Source: Candidatus Saccharimonadota bacterium
GTDB lineage: Bacteria > Patescibacteriota > Saccharimonadia > Saccharimonadales > Saccharimonadaceae
NCBI GenBank assembly: GCA_020428185.1
Contig: JAGQNH010000082.1
Span: 1-6,237, forward strand
Direction: 5' to 3'
Length of the DNA: 6,237 bases
The notes beneath the pieces are model-generated. The model had not been told where the DNA came from. It did not search any database and saw only the letters and a program-made list of their open reading frames with translations. A program made the position numbers and the translations under genes. Positions 1-5,618 of this stretch are shown one piece after another; position 1 is the stretch's first letter, and each line of letters opens with the position of its first letter.

Positions 1-901
1 TTTGGTCGTATGGATTTTCGCACCATGCTTCATCATACGCAGTATTTATCTGCTCATCTGGAAATTCCATATTCTTGCCAGTATGATTGACTGCATCGAC
101 ACGAAAACCATCCACGCCTTTGTCGAGCCAAAACCGCATTGCATCTTTCATCGCTTCACGGACATATGGATTACTCCAATTTAGATCTGGCTGCTCTACG
201 GCAAAGCTATGCAAATAATATTCATTCCGCACGTCATCCCATTGCCATGCAGATATTGGCGGAGTCCAGTCGTGTGGCTCAAGCTCGGGCATTTCTCCGC
301 GGTCACGTGCCTGACGATTTGGAATAGAAAAAACACACGCCCAATTATTCGGAGGCTGACGCTCACCGTTTTCACTCGTTTTTCCCGGATGCCATATATA
401 CCAATCTTCGAAACCTTCTTCACGATTGCGCGATTTCTGGAACCATTCATGCTGGTCTGATGTGTGATTTGGTACAAAATCCACCATCACGCGTATACCA
501 CTCTGATGAGCAACTTTCATCATATGATCGAAATCTTCGATTGTTCCCAAATCTGGATGGACGTCAGTAAAGTCACTTATGTCGTACCCACCATCCTTCA
601 TCGGTGACGGATAAAAAGGAGATAGCCAGATCGCATCAACGCCTAATTCATCTTTTAGATAAGGAATCCTGTCAGCGATGCCTCGTATAGAGCCATTTCC
701 CTTCTGGGGGTTTCTTTGCTTATCTTCGTTGAATGTCCACGGGTAAATCTGATATACGACAGACTGCTTCCAGTTTGTCTTTCGCTTCGGCATGTTGATA
801 ATTTCTTCTATCGGAGCTGTCTCAACCTGTAAGCTTGGCAAAATGTCATCTCCAGCTAGTGGATGTTCTCGAAATGCTGTTGAGATATCTTCATCTGACA
901 T
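1..901 (-). CDS. GH13 alpha-glucosidase-type enzyme (alpha-amylase family), 3' end cut by window edge
   Basis: The reverse strand is open from 901 to base 1 (about 300 residues), and the C-terminal part lies outside the window. It encodes the first half of a GH13 (beta/alpha)8 barrel. Numbering from the ATG at 901: the barrel opens at NWKQSVVYQIYPW (43-55), followed by DAIWLSPFYPSP (89-100), conserved region I DFVPNH (141-146), QPDLNW (237-242) and region II GFRVDAVNH (265-273) with the nucleophile Asp269. The acid/base Glu and transition-state Asp lie beyond the edge. The QPDLN motif is typical of the oligo-1,6-glucosidase/alpha-glucosidase group, which removes glucose from short alpha-1,4 or alpha-1,6 glucosides; trehalose synthase usually reads QPDLNY, so it is less likely. 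Residues 192-216 form an insertion between PPNNW and SAWQWD. No signal peptide is seen, so it is probably cytoplasmic. The start is uncertain: ATGs at 955, 901 and 793 are in frame and a stop at 961-959 closes the frame upstream. The 793 start would begin MPKRKTNWKQ, close to the usual family N-terminus. Divergent from the GH15 gene. Confidence 0.9.
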   Translation of the reverse strand, partial: MSDEDISTAFREHPLAGDDILPSLQVETAPIEEIINMPKRKTNWKQSVVYQIYPWTFNEDKQRNPQKGNGSIRGIADRIPYLKDELGVDAIWLSPFYPSPMKDGGYDISDFTDVHPDLGTIEDFDHMMKVAHQSGIRVMVDFVPNHTSDQHEWFQKSRNREEGFEDWYIWHPGKTSENGERQPPNNWACVFSIPNRQARDRGEMPELEPHDWTPPISAWQWDDVRNEYYLHSFAVEQPDLNWSNPYVREAMKDAMRFWLDKGVDGFRVDAVNHTGKNMEFPDEQINTAYDEAWCENPYDQ

Positions 902-962
902 TGTATGTAATGCTATCCTATGTTTTATTTCATTAGCCCATAAACATGAGCACATTGCTTAT

Positions 963-992
963 AGTATACCTCAACTTGCGGGTATATGTGAA
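963..992 (-). promoter_or_regulatory. Sigma-70-type promoter for the leftward GH13 gene
   Basis: On the reverse strand a -35-like TTCACA (992-987) is followed, after an 18-base spacer, by a -10-like TATACT (968-963). Each differs from consensus by one base. Transcription would start near 956, leaving about 55 untranslated bases before the ATG at 901. This makes the upstream ATG at 955 possible only as a leaderless start. On the forward strand a much weaker TAAACA-18-TATACC (941-946, 965-970) could serve the GH15 gene, so the two -10 regions may overlap face to face. Predicted from consensus only. Confidence 0.5.
965..986. repeat. Inverted repeat TATACC-N10-GGTATA in the GH13/GH15 divergent promoter (candidate operator)
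   Basis: Perfect 6-base arms TATACC (965-970) and GGTATA (981-986) flank a 10-base spacer. The dyad fills the space between the predicted -35 and -10 boxes of the leftward promoter. A repressor bound there would block that promoter and probably a rightward one as well. The arms are short and AT-rich, so chance is a real alternative. No regulator gene is visible in the window. Confidence 0.35.
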
Positions 993-994
993 CC

Positions 995-998
995 GGAG
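995..998 (+). promoter_or_regulatory. GGAG ribosome binding site deciding the GH15 start
   Basis: GGAG lies 4 bases before the ATG at 1003 and 13 bases before the in-frame ATG at 1012. The ATG at 946, which would give a longer reading, has no such motif in front of it. This favours 1003, although a spacing of 4 is short. Confidence 0.4.
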
Positions 999-1002
999 CA
1001 TA

Positions 1003-2157
1003 ATGGAATGCATGACACACAACACATCTCTCGATAATCGAATACAGCAACTCTACAGACAAAGTGAGTATGAGCTAGACGCGTGCGCTCTGCCAAATGG
1101 AGCACTTGTTGCTGCAAATTCAGATTTGCATATATACCCATCTACTGCAGAAAACTATCGGTTTTCGTGGGCGCGTGACGCAGCATATCAACTGCTCGCT
1201 GCGCACGCTGTTGCACCAGAAAAAGCAAGGGATCGAACAATACAGTACGCCAAGTGGCTACATAATGTACAGAATTTTTCAGCATCGGGATTATACATCA
1301 AGAGATACGGAACAAATGGTGCACTCGATGTACGATATGGCGAACAGTGGCAACCAGATCAAGCTGGAGCACTTATCGGATCATTCGATACGATTATCCC
1401 AGAGCAAAACCATCACATAGACATAGCTATCCAAAAAATGGCGAATGCGCTTAGTGATAGATGGGATGGACAATCGTTTGGGCCGACTCAAGACCTATGG
1501 GAAAATCGTGAAACATCGACAGTGAACGGTGACGTATTTACATACACGTTAGCATCGGCTATCTATGGTCTCGAGCACGCAATCACTCGCTTCGAAAATA
1601 CGGATGTAGACACTAGCGTGTGGCGACAAGCGCAAGGAGAGATGAAGCAAAAAATTGCAGCCGTCCCTACACATTACTATGCAAGAAAAACATACCCCGA
1701 TTCCAATCAGCCCGACCCAGATAATTCACTCGACTCCAGTCTTGCTGGCTTAGTATATCCATTCACTATTGAGGAACCCCAGACGGAATCCACGATTCAC
1801 GCTATACATGATCAGTTATACAGGCCAGGACTTGGTGTATATCGCTATGTTGGAGATACCTATGATGGTATCGTGCGCGAAAAATCACAGGAAGCAACAG
1901 CAGGCGCATGGCCACTACTGACCTTCTGGGAGGCAATTTCACTGCACGCATTAGGACAAAAGGTACGCTCAAAAGATATATTCTACGACACAATAGAACG
2001 TCTCGACAGAGAATACAAAAGTGGACTACTTCCAGACAACATAATCCCTGAGCAAATCTACCCGGACGATGAGCGACAAGGCAAGGGCGTATTACCGCTG
2101 GCGTGGTCCCATGCGAAGTTCATACTCGCCGCCAAAGCTCTTCAACTTGTTGAATAA
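1003..2157 (+). CDS. GH15 family enzyme (glucoamylase-type, possibly trehalase), catalytic domain only
   Basis: The protein is about 384 residues from the ATG at 1003 (381 from the ATG at 1012). It is an (alpha/alpha)6-barrel glycoside hydrolase of family 15, which releases beta-glucose from non-reducing ends of alpha-glucans or, in some members, cleaves trehalose. Numbering from 1003: YRFSWARDAAY (52-62) is the first active-site motif, QPDQAG (117-122) the second, DLWENR (164-169) holds the likely general acid Glu167, and PEQIYPDD (349-356) holds the likely general base Glu350, followed by PLAWSHAKF (365-373). Bacterial GH15 enzymes usually carry an N-terminal beta-sandwich domain of some 200 or more residues; here the catalytic domain starts almost at once. 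No signal peptide is seen, so it probably acts on internal sugar. The frame is open back to at least an ATG at 946, but that extension lies over the divergent promoter and lacks a ribosome binding site. The gene ends 69 bases before the GT4 gene on the same strand. Family call is firm; substrate is not. Confidence 0.9.
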   Translation: MECMTHNTSLDNRIQQLYRQSEYELDACALPNGALVAANSDLHIYPSTAENYRFSWARDAAYQLLAAHAVAPEKARDRTIQYAKWLHNVQNFSASGLYIKRYGTNGALDVRYGEQWQPDQAGALIGSFDTIIPEQNHHIDIAIQKMANALSDRWDGQSFGPTQDLWENRETSTVNGDVFTYTLASAIYGLEHAITRFENTDVDTSVWRQAQGEMKQKIAAVPTHYYARKTYPDSNQPDPDNSLDSSLAGLVYPFTIEEPQTESTIHAIHDQLYRPGLGVYRYVGDTYDGIVREKSQEATAGAWPLLTFWEAISLHALGQKVRSKDIFYDTIERLDREYKSGLLPDNIIPEQIYPDDERQGKGVLPLAWSHAKFILAAKALQLVE

Positions 2158-2161
2158 ACGG

Positions 2162-2174
2162 TGTAAAATTTACA
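2162..2174. repeat. 13-base palindrome TGTAAAATTTACA overlapping the GT4 -35 box (candidate operator)
   Basis: TGTAAA (2162-2167) and TTTACA (2169-2174) are perfect inverted arms around a central A. The right arm is itself the predicted -35 hexamer of the GT4 promoter, so a protein bound here would compete directly with RNA polymerase. It has no GC-rich stem, so it is not a convincing terminator for the upstream GH15 gene. AT-rich palindromes of this length also occur by chance. Confidence 0.35.
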
Positions 2175-2197
2175 ATATTACATTTTCGTGTTATACT
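2169..2197 (+). promoter_or_regulatory. Sigma-70-type promoter for the GT4 gene
   Basis: TTTACA (2169-2174), a 17-base spacer and TATACT (2192-2197) match consensus at five of six positions each with ideal spacing. Transcription would start near 2204, about 22 bases before the ATG at 2227. The GT4 gene is therefore probably transcribed on its own as well as by read-through from GH15. It also rules out the in-frame ATG at 2188, which lies inside the promoter. Confidence 0.6.
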
Positions 2198-2208
2198 CAG
2201 TGTATTGC

Positions 2209-2213
2209 AGGGA
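2209..2213 (+). promoter_or_regulatory. AGGGA ribosome binding site of the GT4 gene
   Basis: A purine-rich AGGGA sits 13 bases before the ATG at 2227 and just downstream of the predicted transcription start. The spacing is long, but no better match is present. Confidence 0.35.
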
Positions 2214-2226
2214 TGCAGTATATTTT

Positions 2227-3405
2227 ATGAAAATTGCAATGATGGTCCGAGCATACCTCGAGACCCCCCCACCAGGAAACGTTGCGTATTCACCGGCAAT
2301 CATCGCTCAGACACTTGCCGAGGGACTACAGCAACGAGGCCACTCTGTCACATTTTTTGGACCCGAGGGTACAAAAATTGATGTTGATCACTGTGAATCG
2401 TACGGTGTTCGTTCGGTAGCGAAAGACCAGGCAGAACTCGATGAGTTTGTCGGCACCTATGAACTTTTCGGTGATTACCGCCCAGCCCTATACGACTCAT
2501 TCGTCGTCAAAAACATTATGGAACGTGCAGCAAAAGGCGAATTTGACTGCGTTATCTTTCATCATTTCGAATCCGCAATGCCGATAGCGGGTATGTTCCC
2601 GAAAGTCCCCGTACTGTACATACTTCACGACTTTATCGACAATGAACGACGTGAATCAATCGAAATGCATAGCACCCCAAATCAACACTTTGTTTCGATT
2701 TCAGATAGCCAGCGTCGTGATGCCCCGGACATTAACTATATCGAGACTGTATACAATGGCATCGATATCGAACTATTTACCACCAACAACGAACCCGAAG
2801 ATGATTATTTGATGATATCAGGACGTGTCACACCAGACAAAGGCACCAAAGAAGCTGTACAAATTGCCCTACAGACCGATCGCAAACTACTCATCTCTGG
2901 CTCTGTGTCAAAGGCCAACCAATGGTATTTCGACGAACACGTCAAGCCATATCTAAGTAACAAAATCCTCTTCCTCGGTATGTTAGAACGTGAACAATTG
3001 GTCAAATACTATCAAAACGCCGCAGGCTTACTTATGCCAATACAGTGGCAAGAGCCATTTGGACTCGCCATGGTCGAGGCGGGCGCATGCGGTACGCCTG
3101 TAATCGCATTCAACAGAGGCTCCGTCCCCGAAGTAGTCAAAGATGGAAAAACAGGCTTTATCGTCAATAATAGTGCGGAAATGATACTGGCAATCGAAAA
3201 ACTTCCAAAAATTAAAAGACAAGACTGCCGAGATCACGTCGTCAAAAACTTTTCTATTGCAAAAATGATCGATGGATACGAGTCAGTTATCCTGCAACTT
3301 GTTTCAAAAAACAAACCACCGAAAAAGAAAAACACACCTCAACACAAAAAGGACCGAATTAGCCAAAAAGTTATTCGAATATCAAAGCGCTTGCTTAATT
3401 CTTAG
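2227..3405 (+). CDS. GT4 family glycosyltransferase (GT-B fold) with a basic C-terminal tail
   Basis: The protein has 392 residues. It matches family GT4 retaining glycosyltransferases, which move a sugar from a nucleotide donor to a sugar, lipid or protein acceptor. The N-terminal Rossmann domain starts MKIAMMVRAY with an acceptor-side loop rich in proline and glycine (about 12-18) and the usual RGHSVTFFGPEG (37-48). VYNGID (175-180) marks the crossover to the donor domain. That domain has ISGRVTPDKG (197-206), the E-x7-E motif EPFGLAMVE (Glu276, Glu284), CGTPVIAFNRGSVPEVV (288-304) and DGKTGFIV (306-313). Residues 360-392 form a lysine/arginine-rich tail that ends in a possible amphipathic helix; such tails can hold these enzymes at the inner membrane face. 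No signal peptide is present. The last 11 bases overlap the convergent trehalase gene. Donor and acceptor cannot be told from sequence; a role in glucan, glycolipid or trehalose-related synthesis is only suggested by the neighbours. Confidence 0.88.
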   Translation: MKIAMMVRAYLETPPPGNVAYSPAIIAQTLAEGLQQRGHSVTFFGPEGTKIDVDHCESYGVRSVAKDQAELDEFVGTYELFGDYRPALYDSFVVKNIMERAAKGEFDCVIFHHFESAMPIAGMFPKVPVLYILHDFIDNERRESIEMHSTPNQHFVSISDSQRRDAPDINYIETVYNGIDIELFTTNNEPEDDYLMISGRVTPDKGTKEAVQIALQTDRKLLISGSVSKANQWYFDEHVKPYLSNKILFLGMLEREQLVKYYQNAAGLLMPIQWQEPFGLAMVEAGACGTPVIAFNRGSVPEVVKDGKTGFIVNNSAEMILAIEKLPKIKRQDCRDHVVKNFSIAKMIDGYESVILQLVSKNKPPKKKNTPQHKKDRISQKVIRISKRLLNS

Positions 3406-5080
3406 GCTCTCTTCGATTAATATCATCTTCTGCCAACAGGGCAGCCAGTACACCATTTGTCCAGCCAAATCCATCCTGTAGTGTATATTCACCACCGCCG
3501 CTCAGTCTATGCGGAGTAACGACATTGTACTTCTCTACCATTTTTAGCTTTTCTTTATACGTAAACAAACAGGCATCAATCCATGATTTTTTGATCTTGT
3601 TAGCAAGTGCAAAATGTCCGTATTCACGAAGGCCTTGAATCGCAATCCATTGCATTGGTGCCCAGCCGTTTGGCCAATCCCATTGCTGACCGCTTTCGAT
3701 CAATGTAGTTACCAAGCCTCCCTTTTTAAGAAAGTCTTTCTTTATGCGAGCTGCAACCATCTTTGCCTGTATAGGCGTCGCCACTTTTGTGAACAAAGGA
3801 AATGCACCAGCGATAGTCACACGCCCCGTACTACTTCCAGTTCGAAAATTATAGTCGACAAAAAATTCTTCATCTTCATCCCACATATATTTCACTATTG
3901 CAGCTTGGCGCTTTTCGGCGAGTCGTCGATATTTTCTGGCAAGTAGCGGCTGATACATCAACTGATACGTCTCAGCAATTGTGCTTTCTAGGTGGAACAA
4001 TAAGCAGTTCAGATCAACTGGAACTATATCTGTTGTATGGATAGTACCTAGCTCTTTTTCATCGGCGAACCATCGGCTACTAAAATCCCAGCCACTCTCT
4101 GCAGCTGCGCGCAAATCTAGATACAACTTCTCGGCCCTATCACCCTCCGACTCGCCTGCAGTTTCGACATCCTCACGAAGTGATTCTGGTCTCGGAGTTT
4201 TCTTATTGTCATAGTATCGATTCAAAATCGAGCCGTCGGGCATACGAACAACACGTCGTGAAGCGTCTGTTTCATCAAGTTTCATTACTATTCGACGGCC
4301 ATTCATCCAAAATCGATATTCGCCCAATAGATACGGCAAATGCTCGAGCAATGTCAATTTGCGATTATGATGCTTGGCGAGCAACCTCACCATGTGCGAC
4401 AAAAACGGGGGCTGGCTACGTGACAAAAAATACGTGCGGTTTGCAGTTGGAATAAATCCAAATTTGCGAATCATATATGTCGCATTTTTGATCATATTCT
4501 CCACCATATCCCAACGACCATCCGCTGCAAGGCCCAGCATCGTAAAGTAGCTGTCCCAATAGTACTGCGCGCTAAACCGACCGCCCGGAACAATATATGA
4601 ATACGGTATTGCTATCAATGAGCCCCTGTCGACTCGATTGCGGCGCTCGAGCACATCCCAAAGCTCTGCAATATGCTGTCTCGGTGTATGACTTGGATTC
4701 GATTGGTAATCTATCGTAGACGTCTCATATGCATAAAAATGTCGGCGAACAAAGTCATGAAGGTTAAAGCTCGGATCGCTTTTCGCGATATGATACTGCT
4801 TGCGAATCTGATTCATTCGCGCACGAGGAATCAAATCAACAAACGTCATACCATCGTCATAAATACGGTTTTGCTGCACATCCTTAAACAACTCGCCCAG
4901 CGCATCATCAGGACTGGCTTTTGCTAGTATCAATGAACCGGCGGTATTCACTAGTGCAGATTTTATCGCATCTTCTTTGGGAATCCGTATTTTTATTTTT
5001 GGTATTTTTTTATGCATCGATATATATATTATAGTAACAAAACAAAAGGTAAGCAATAAATCTAACACATCAAGCGCCAT
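3395..5080 (-). CDS. GH37 trehalase
   Basis: The protein has 561 residues from the ATG at 5080. GH37 trehalase hydrolyses alpha,alpha-trehalose to two glucoses with inversion. Residue numbers here count from a TTG at 5104, 8 codons upstream. The core starts near SPDDALGELF (64-73). Signature 1 reads PGGRFSAQYYWDSY (173-186), followed by NRTYFLSRSQPPF (222-234), PRPESLREDVETA (304-316) and ESGWDFSSRW (336-345) with general acid Asp340. QWDWPNGWAP (474-483) is an exact signature 2, and VEKYN (523-527) and GGGEY (536-540) follow. By offset from the E. coli enzyme, Glu524 is the likely base and Glu539 the conserved substrate-site Glu. The Glu usual at position 179 of signature 1 is Ala. The start is uncertain: ATG 5080 has GGAG close upstream and adds a hydrophobic segment (about 11-29); ATG 5017 has no ribosome binding site but lies just after a TATAAT and would give a soluble enzyme. 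Lysines after the hydrophobic segment argue against export. Divergent from the DUF2569 gene and convergent with GT4. Confidence 0.93.
   Translation of the reverse strand: MALDVLDLLLTFCFVTIIYISMHKKIPKIKIRIPKEDAIKSALVNTAGSLILAKASPDDALGELFKDVQQNRIYDDGMTFVDLIPRARMNQIRKQYHIAKSDPSFNLHDFVRRHFYAYETSTIDYQSNPSHTPRQHIAELWDVLERRNRVDRGSLIAIPYSYIVPGGRFSAQYYWDSYFTMLGLAADGRWDMVENMIKNATYMIRKFGFIPTANRTYFLSRSQPPFLSHMVRLLAKHHNRKLTLLEHLPYLLGEYRFWMNGRRIVMKLDETDASRRVVRMPDGSILNRYYDNKKTPRPESLREDVETAGESEGDRAEKLYLDLRAAAESGWDFSSRWFADEKELGTIHTTDIVPVDLNCLLFHLESTIAETYQLMYQPLLARKYRRLAEKRQAAIVKYMWDEDEEFFVDYNFRTGSSTGRVTIAGAFPLFTKVATPIQAKMVAARIKKDFLKKGGLVTTLIESGQQWDWPNGWAPMQWIAIQGLREYGHFALANKIKKSWIDACLFTYKEKLKMVEKYNVVTPHRLSGGGEYTLQDGFGWTNGVLAALLAEDDINRREPKN
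5028..5056 (-). promoter_or_regulatory. Possible promoter inside or before the trehalase 5' end
   Basis: On the reverse strand TTGCTT (5056-5051), a 17-base spacer and a perfect TATAAT (5033-5028) form a promoter-like pair. Transcription would begin near 5021, only about 4 bases before the ATG at 5017. If used, the trehalase would be translated from a nearly leaderless message at 5017. The -35 matches only at TTG and the area is a run of alternating T and A, so the call is weak. Confidence 0.3.
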
Positions 5081-5097
5081 TGCTCCAATCGTACAGA

Positions 5098-5126
5098 TAG
5101 ACAAATCAAAATGCTTATACTAAAAT
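5098..5126 (+). promoter_or_regulatory. Sigma-70-type promoter for the DUF2569-type gene
   Basis: TAGACA (5098-5103), a 17-base spacer and TAAAAT (5121-5126) each match consensus at five of six positions. Transcription would start near 5133, leaving a leader of about 36 bases that contains the ribosome binding site GAGGGG (5154-5159), 9 bases before the ATG at 5169. A second -10-like TATACT at 5116-5121 has no matching -35. Confidence 0.45.
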
Positions 5127-5168
5127 GTCTATAGATATACCATATATTAAGAAGAGGGGACGACAATA

Positions 5169-5570
5169 ATGGCAAAGAAAGCACCAATGAAACTCGGAGG
5201 ATTCTTATTATTTTTTGTTCTAGTATTCGTCTTTGGCATTATTGGCGAGATTAGCACGTTCTTCTTTGCTCTAGGGAAAGACACCAAGACAACTGTCGAT
5301 ACAATCAATATAATTGCATCTCCCATACTTGCAGTAGCATTATTAGTATCAACACTTCTCATTGTTCAGCACAAGAAATCTGCTCTTTCTGTTATATATG
5401 TAACTCTCGTGATGATGACACTATATACTATTGTCTACAATCTCAATACAAACGATGCAAGTCTTGATAGTATGCGGTTCATCGGATTAATCACCGCTCC
5501 TGTGCTATACGTTGTAATCGGCTTATATTTTCACCACTCAAACCGGGTCAAACAAACACTAGTAAATTAA
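5169..5570 (+). CDS. DUF2569-type four-helix membrane protein
   Basis: The protein has 133 residues and four predicted membrane helices at about 10-34, 45-67, 71-92 and 102-121. It begins MAKKAPMKLGGFLLFF and ends YFHHSNRVKQTLVN. The glycine before the first helix, the four-helix plan and the closing S-x-R-V-K-x-T pattern resemble DUF2569 proteins, which are small bacterial inner-membrane proteins of unknown function. This is recall of a family pattern, not a search result. Lysines at the N-terminus and in the loop near 69-70 and basic residues at the C-terminus predict both ends inside the cell. The start is well supported by GAGGGG at 5154-5159. The gene diverges from the trehalase gene and ends 11 bases before a strong terminator, so it is probably transcribed alone. 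No function is proposed. Confidence 0.82.
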   Translation: MAKKAPMKLGGFLLFFVLVFVFGIIGEISTFFFALGKDTKTTVDTINIIASPILAVALLVSTLLIVQHKKSALSVIYVTLVMMTLYTIVYNLNTNDASLDSMRFIGLITAPVLYVVIGLYFHHSNRVKQTLVN

Positions 5571-5581
5571 CAAAAGTTACT

Positions 5582-5618
5582 TAATTAAAATCTCCGTCGG
5601 TGACGGAGATTTTAATTA
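5582..5618. terminator. Bidirectional intrinsic terminator between DUF2569 and typA
   Basis: A perfect 17-base inverted repeat, TAATTAAAATCTCCGTC (5582-5598) and its complement (5602-5618), surrounds a GGT loop. The central CTCCGTC/GACGGAG stem is GC-rich and is flanked by AAAAT on the left and ATTTTAATTA on the right, giving a U-rich tail in both directions. It can end transcription of the rightward DUF2569 gene and of the leftward typA gene. The right arm includes the typA stop codon (5618-5616). Confidence 0.9.

Noticed and set aside
196..477. 93-residue reverse-strand open frame within the GH13 region
   Set aside because: It is a different frame from the one carrying the GH13 motifs and has no recognisable features; an out-of-frame shadow.
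1..901. Trehalose synthase (TreS) identity for the GH13 gene
   Set aside because: Attractive beside a trehalase, but the motif reads QPDLNW rather than the QPDLNY usual in TreS. The C-terminal half needed to decide fully is outside the window.
946..1002. N-terminal extension of the GH15 protein from the ATG at 946, giving a hydrophobic segment that resembles a signal sequence
   Set aside because: It lies over the divergent promoter and dyad, has no ribosome binding site, and its hydrophobic residues come from promoter-like AT-rich bases. The GGAG at 995-998 supports the start at 1003.
2188..2226. Upstream in-frame ATG for the GT4 gene
   Set aside because: It lies between the -35 and -10 boxes of a strong predicted promoter, and the family N-terminus MKIAMMVRAY starts at 2227.
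5018..5033. Alternating TA run as a possible repeat or replication-origin-like element
   Set aside because: It is short and explained by a -10 box or AT-rich coding, with no iterons or DnaA boxes nearby.
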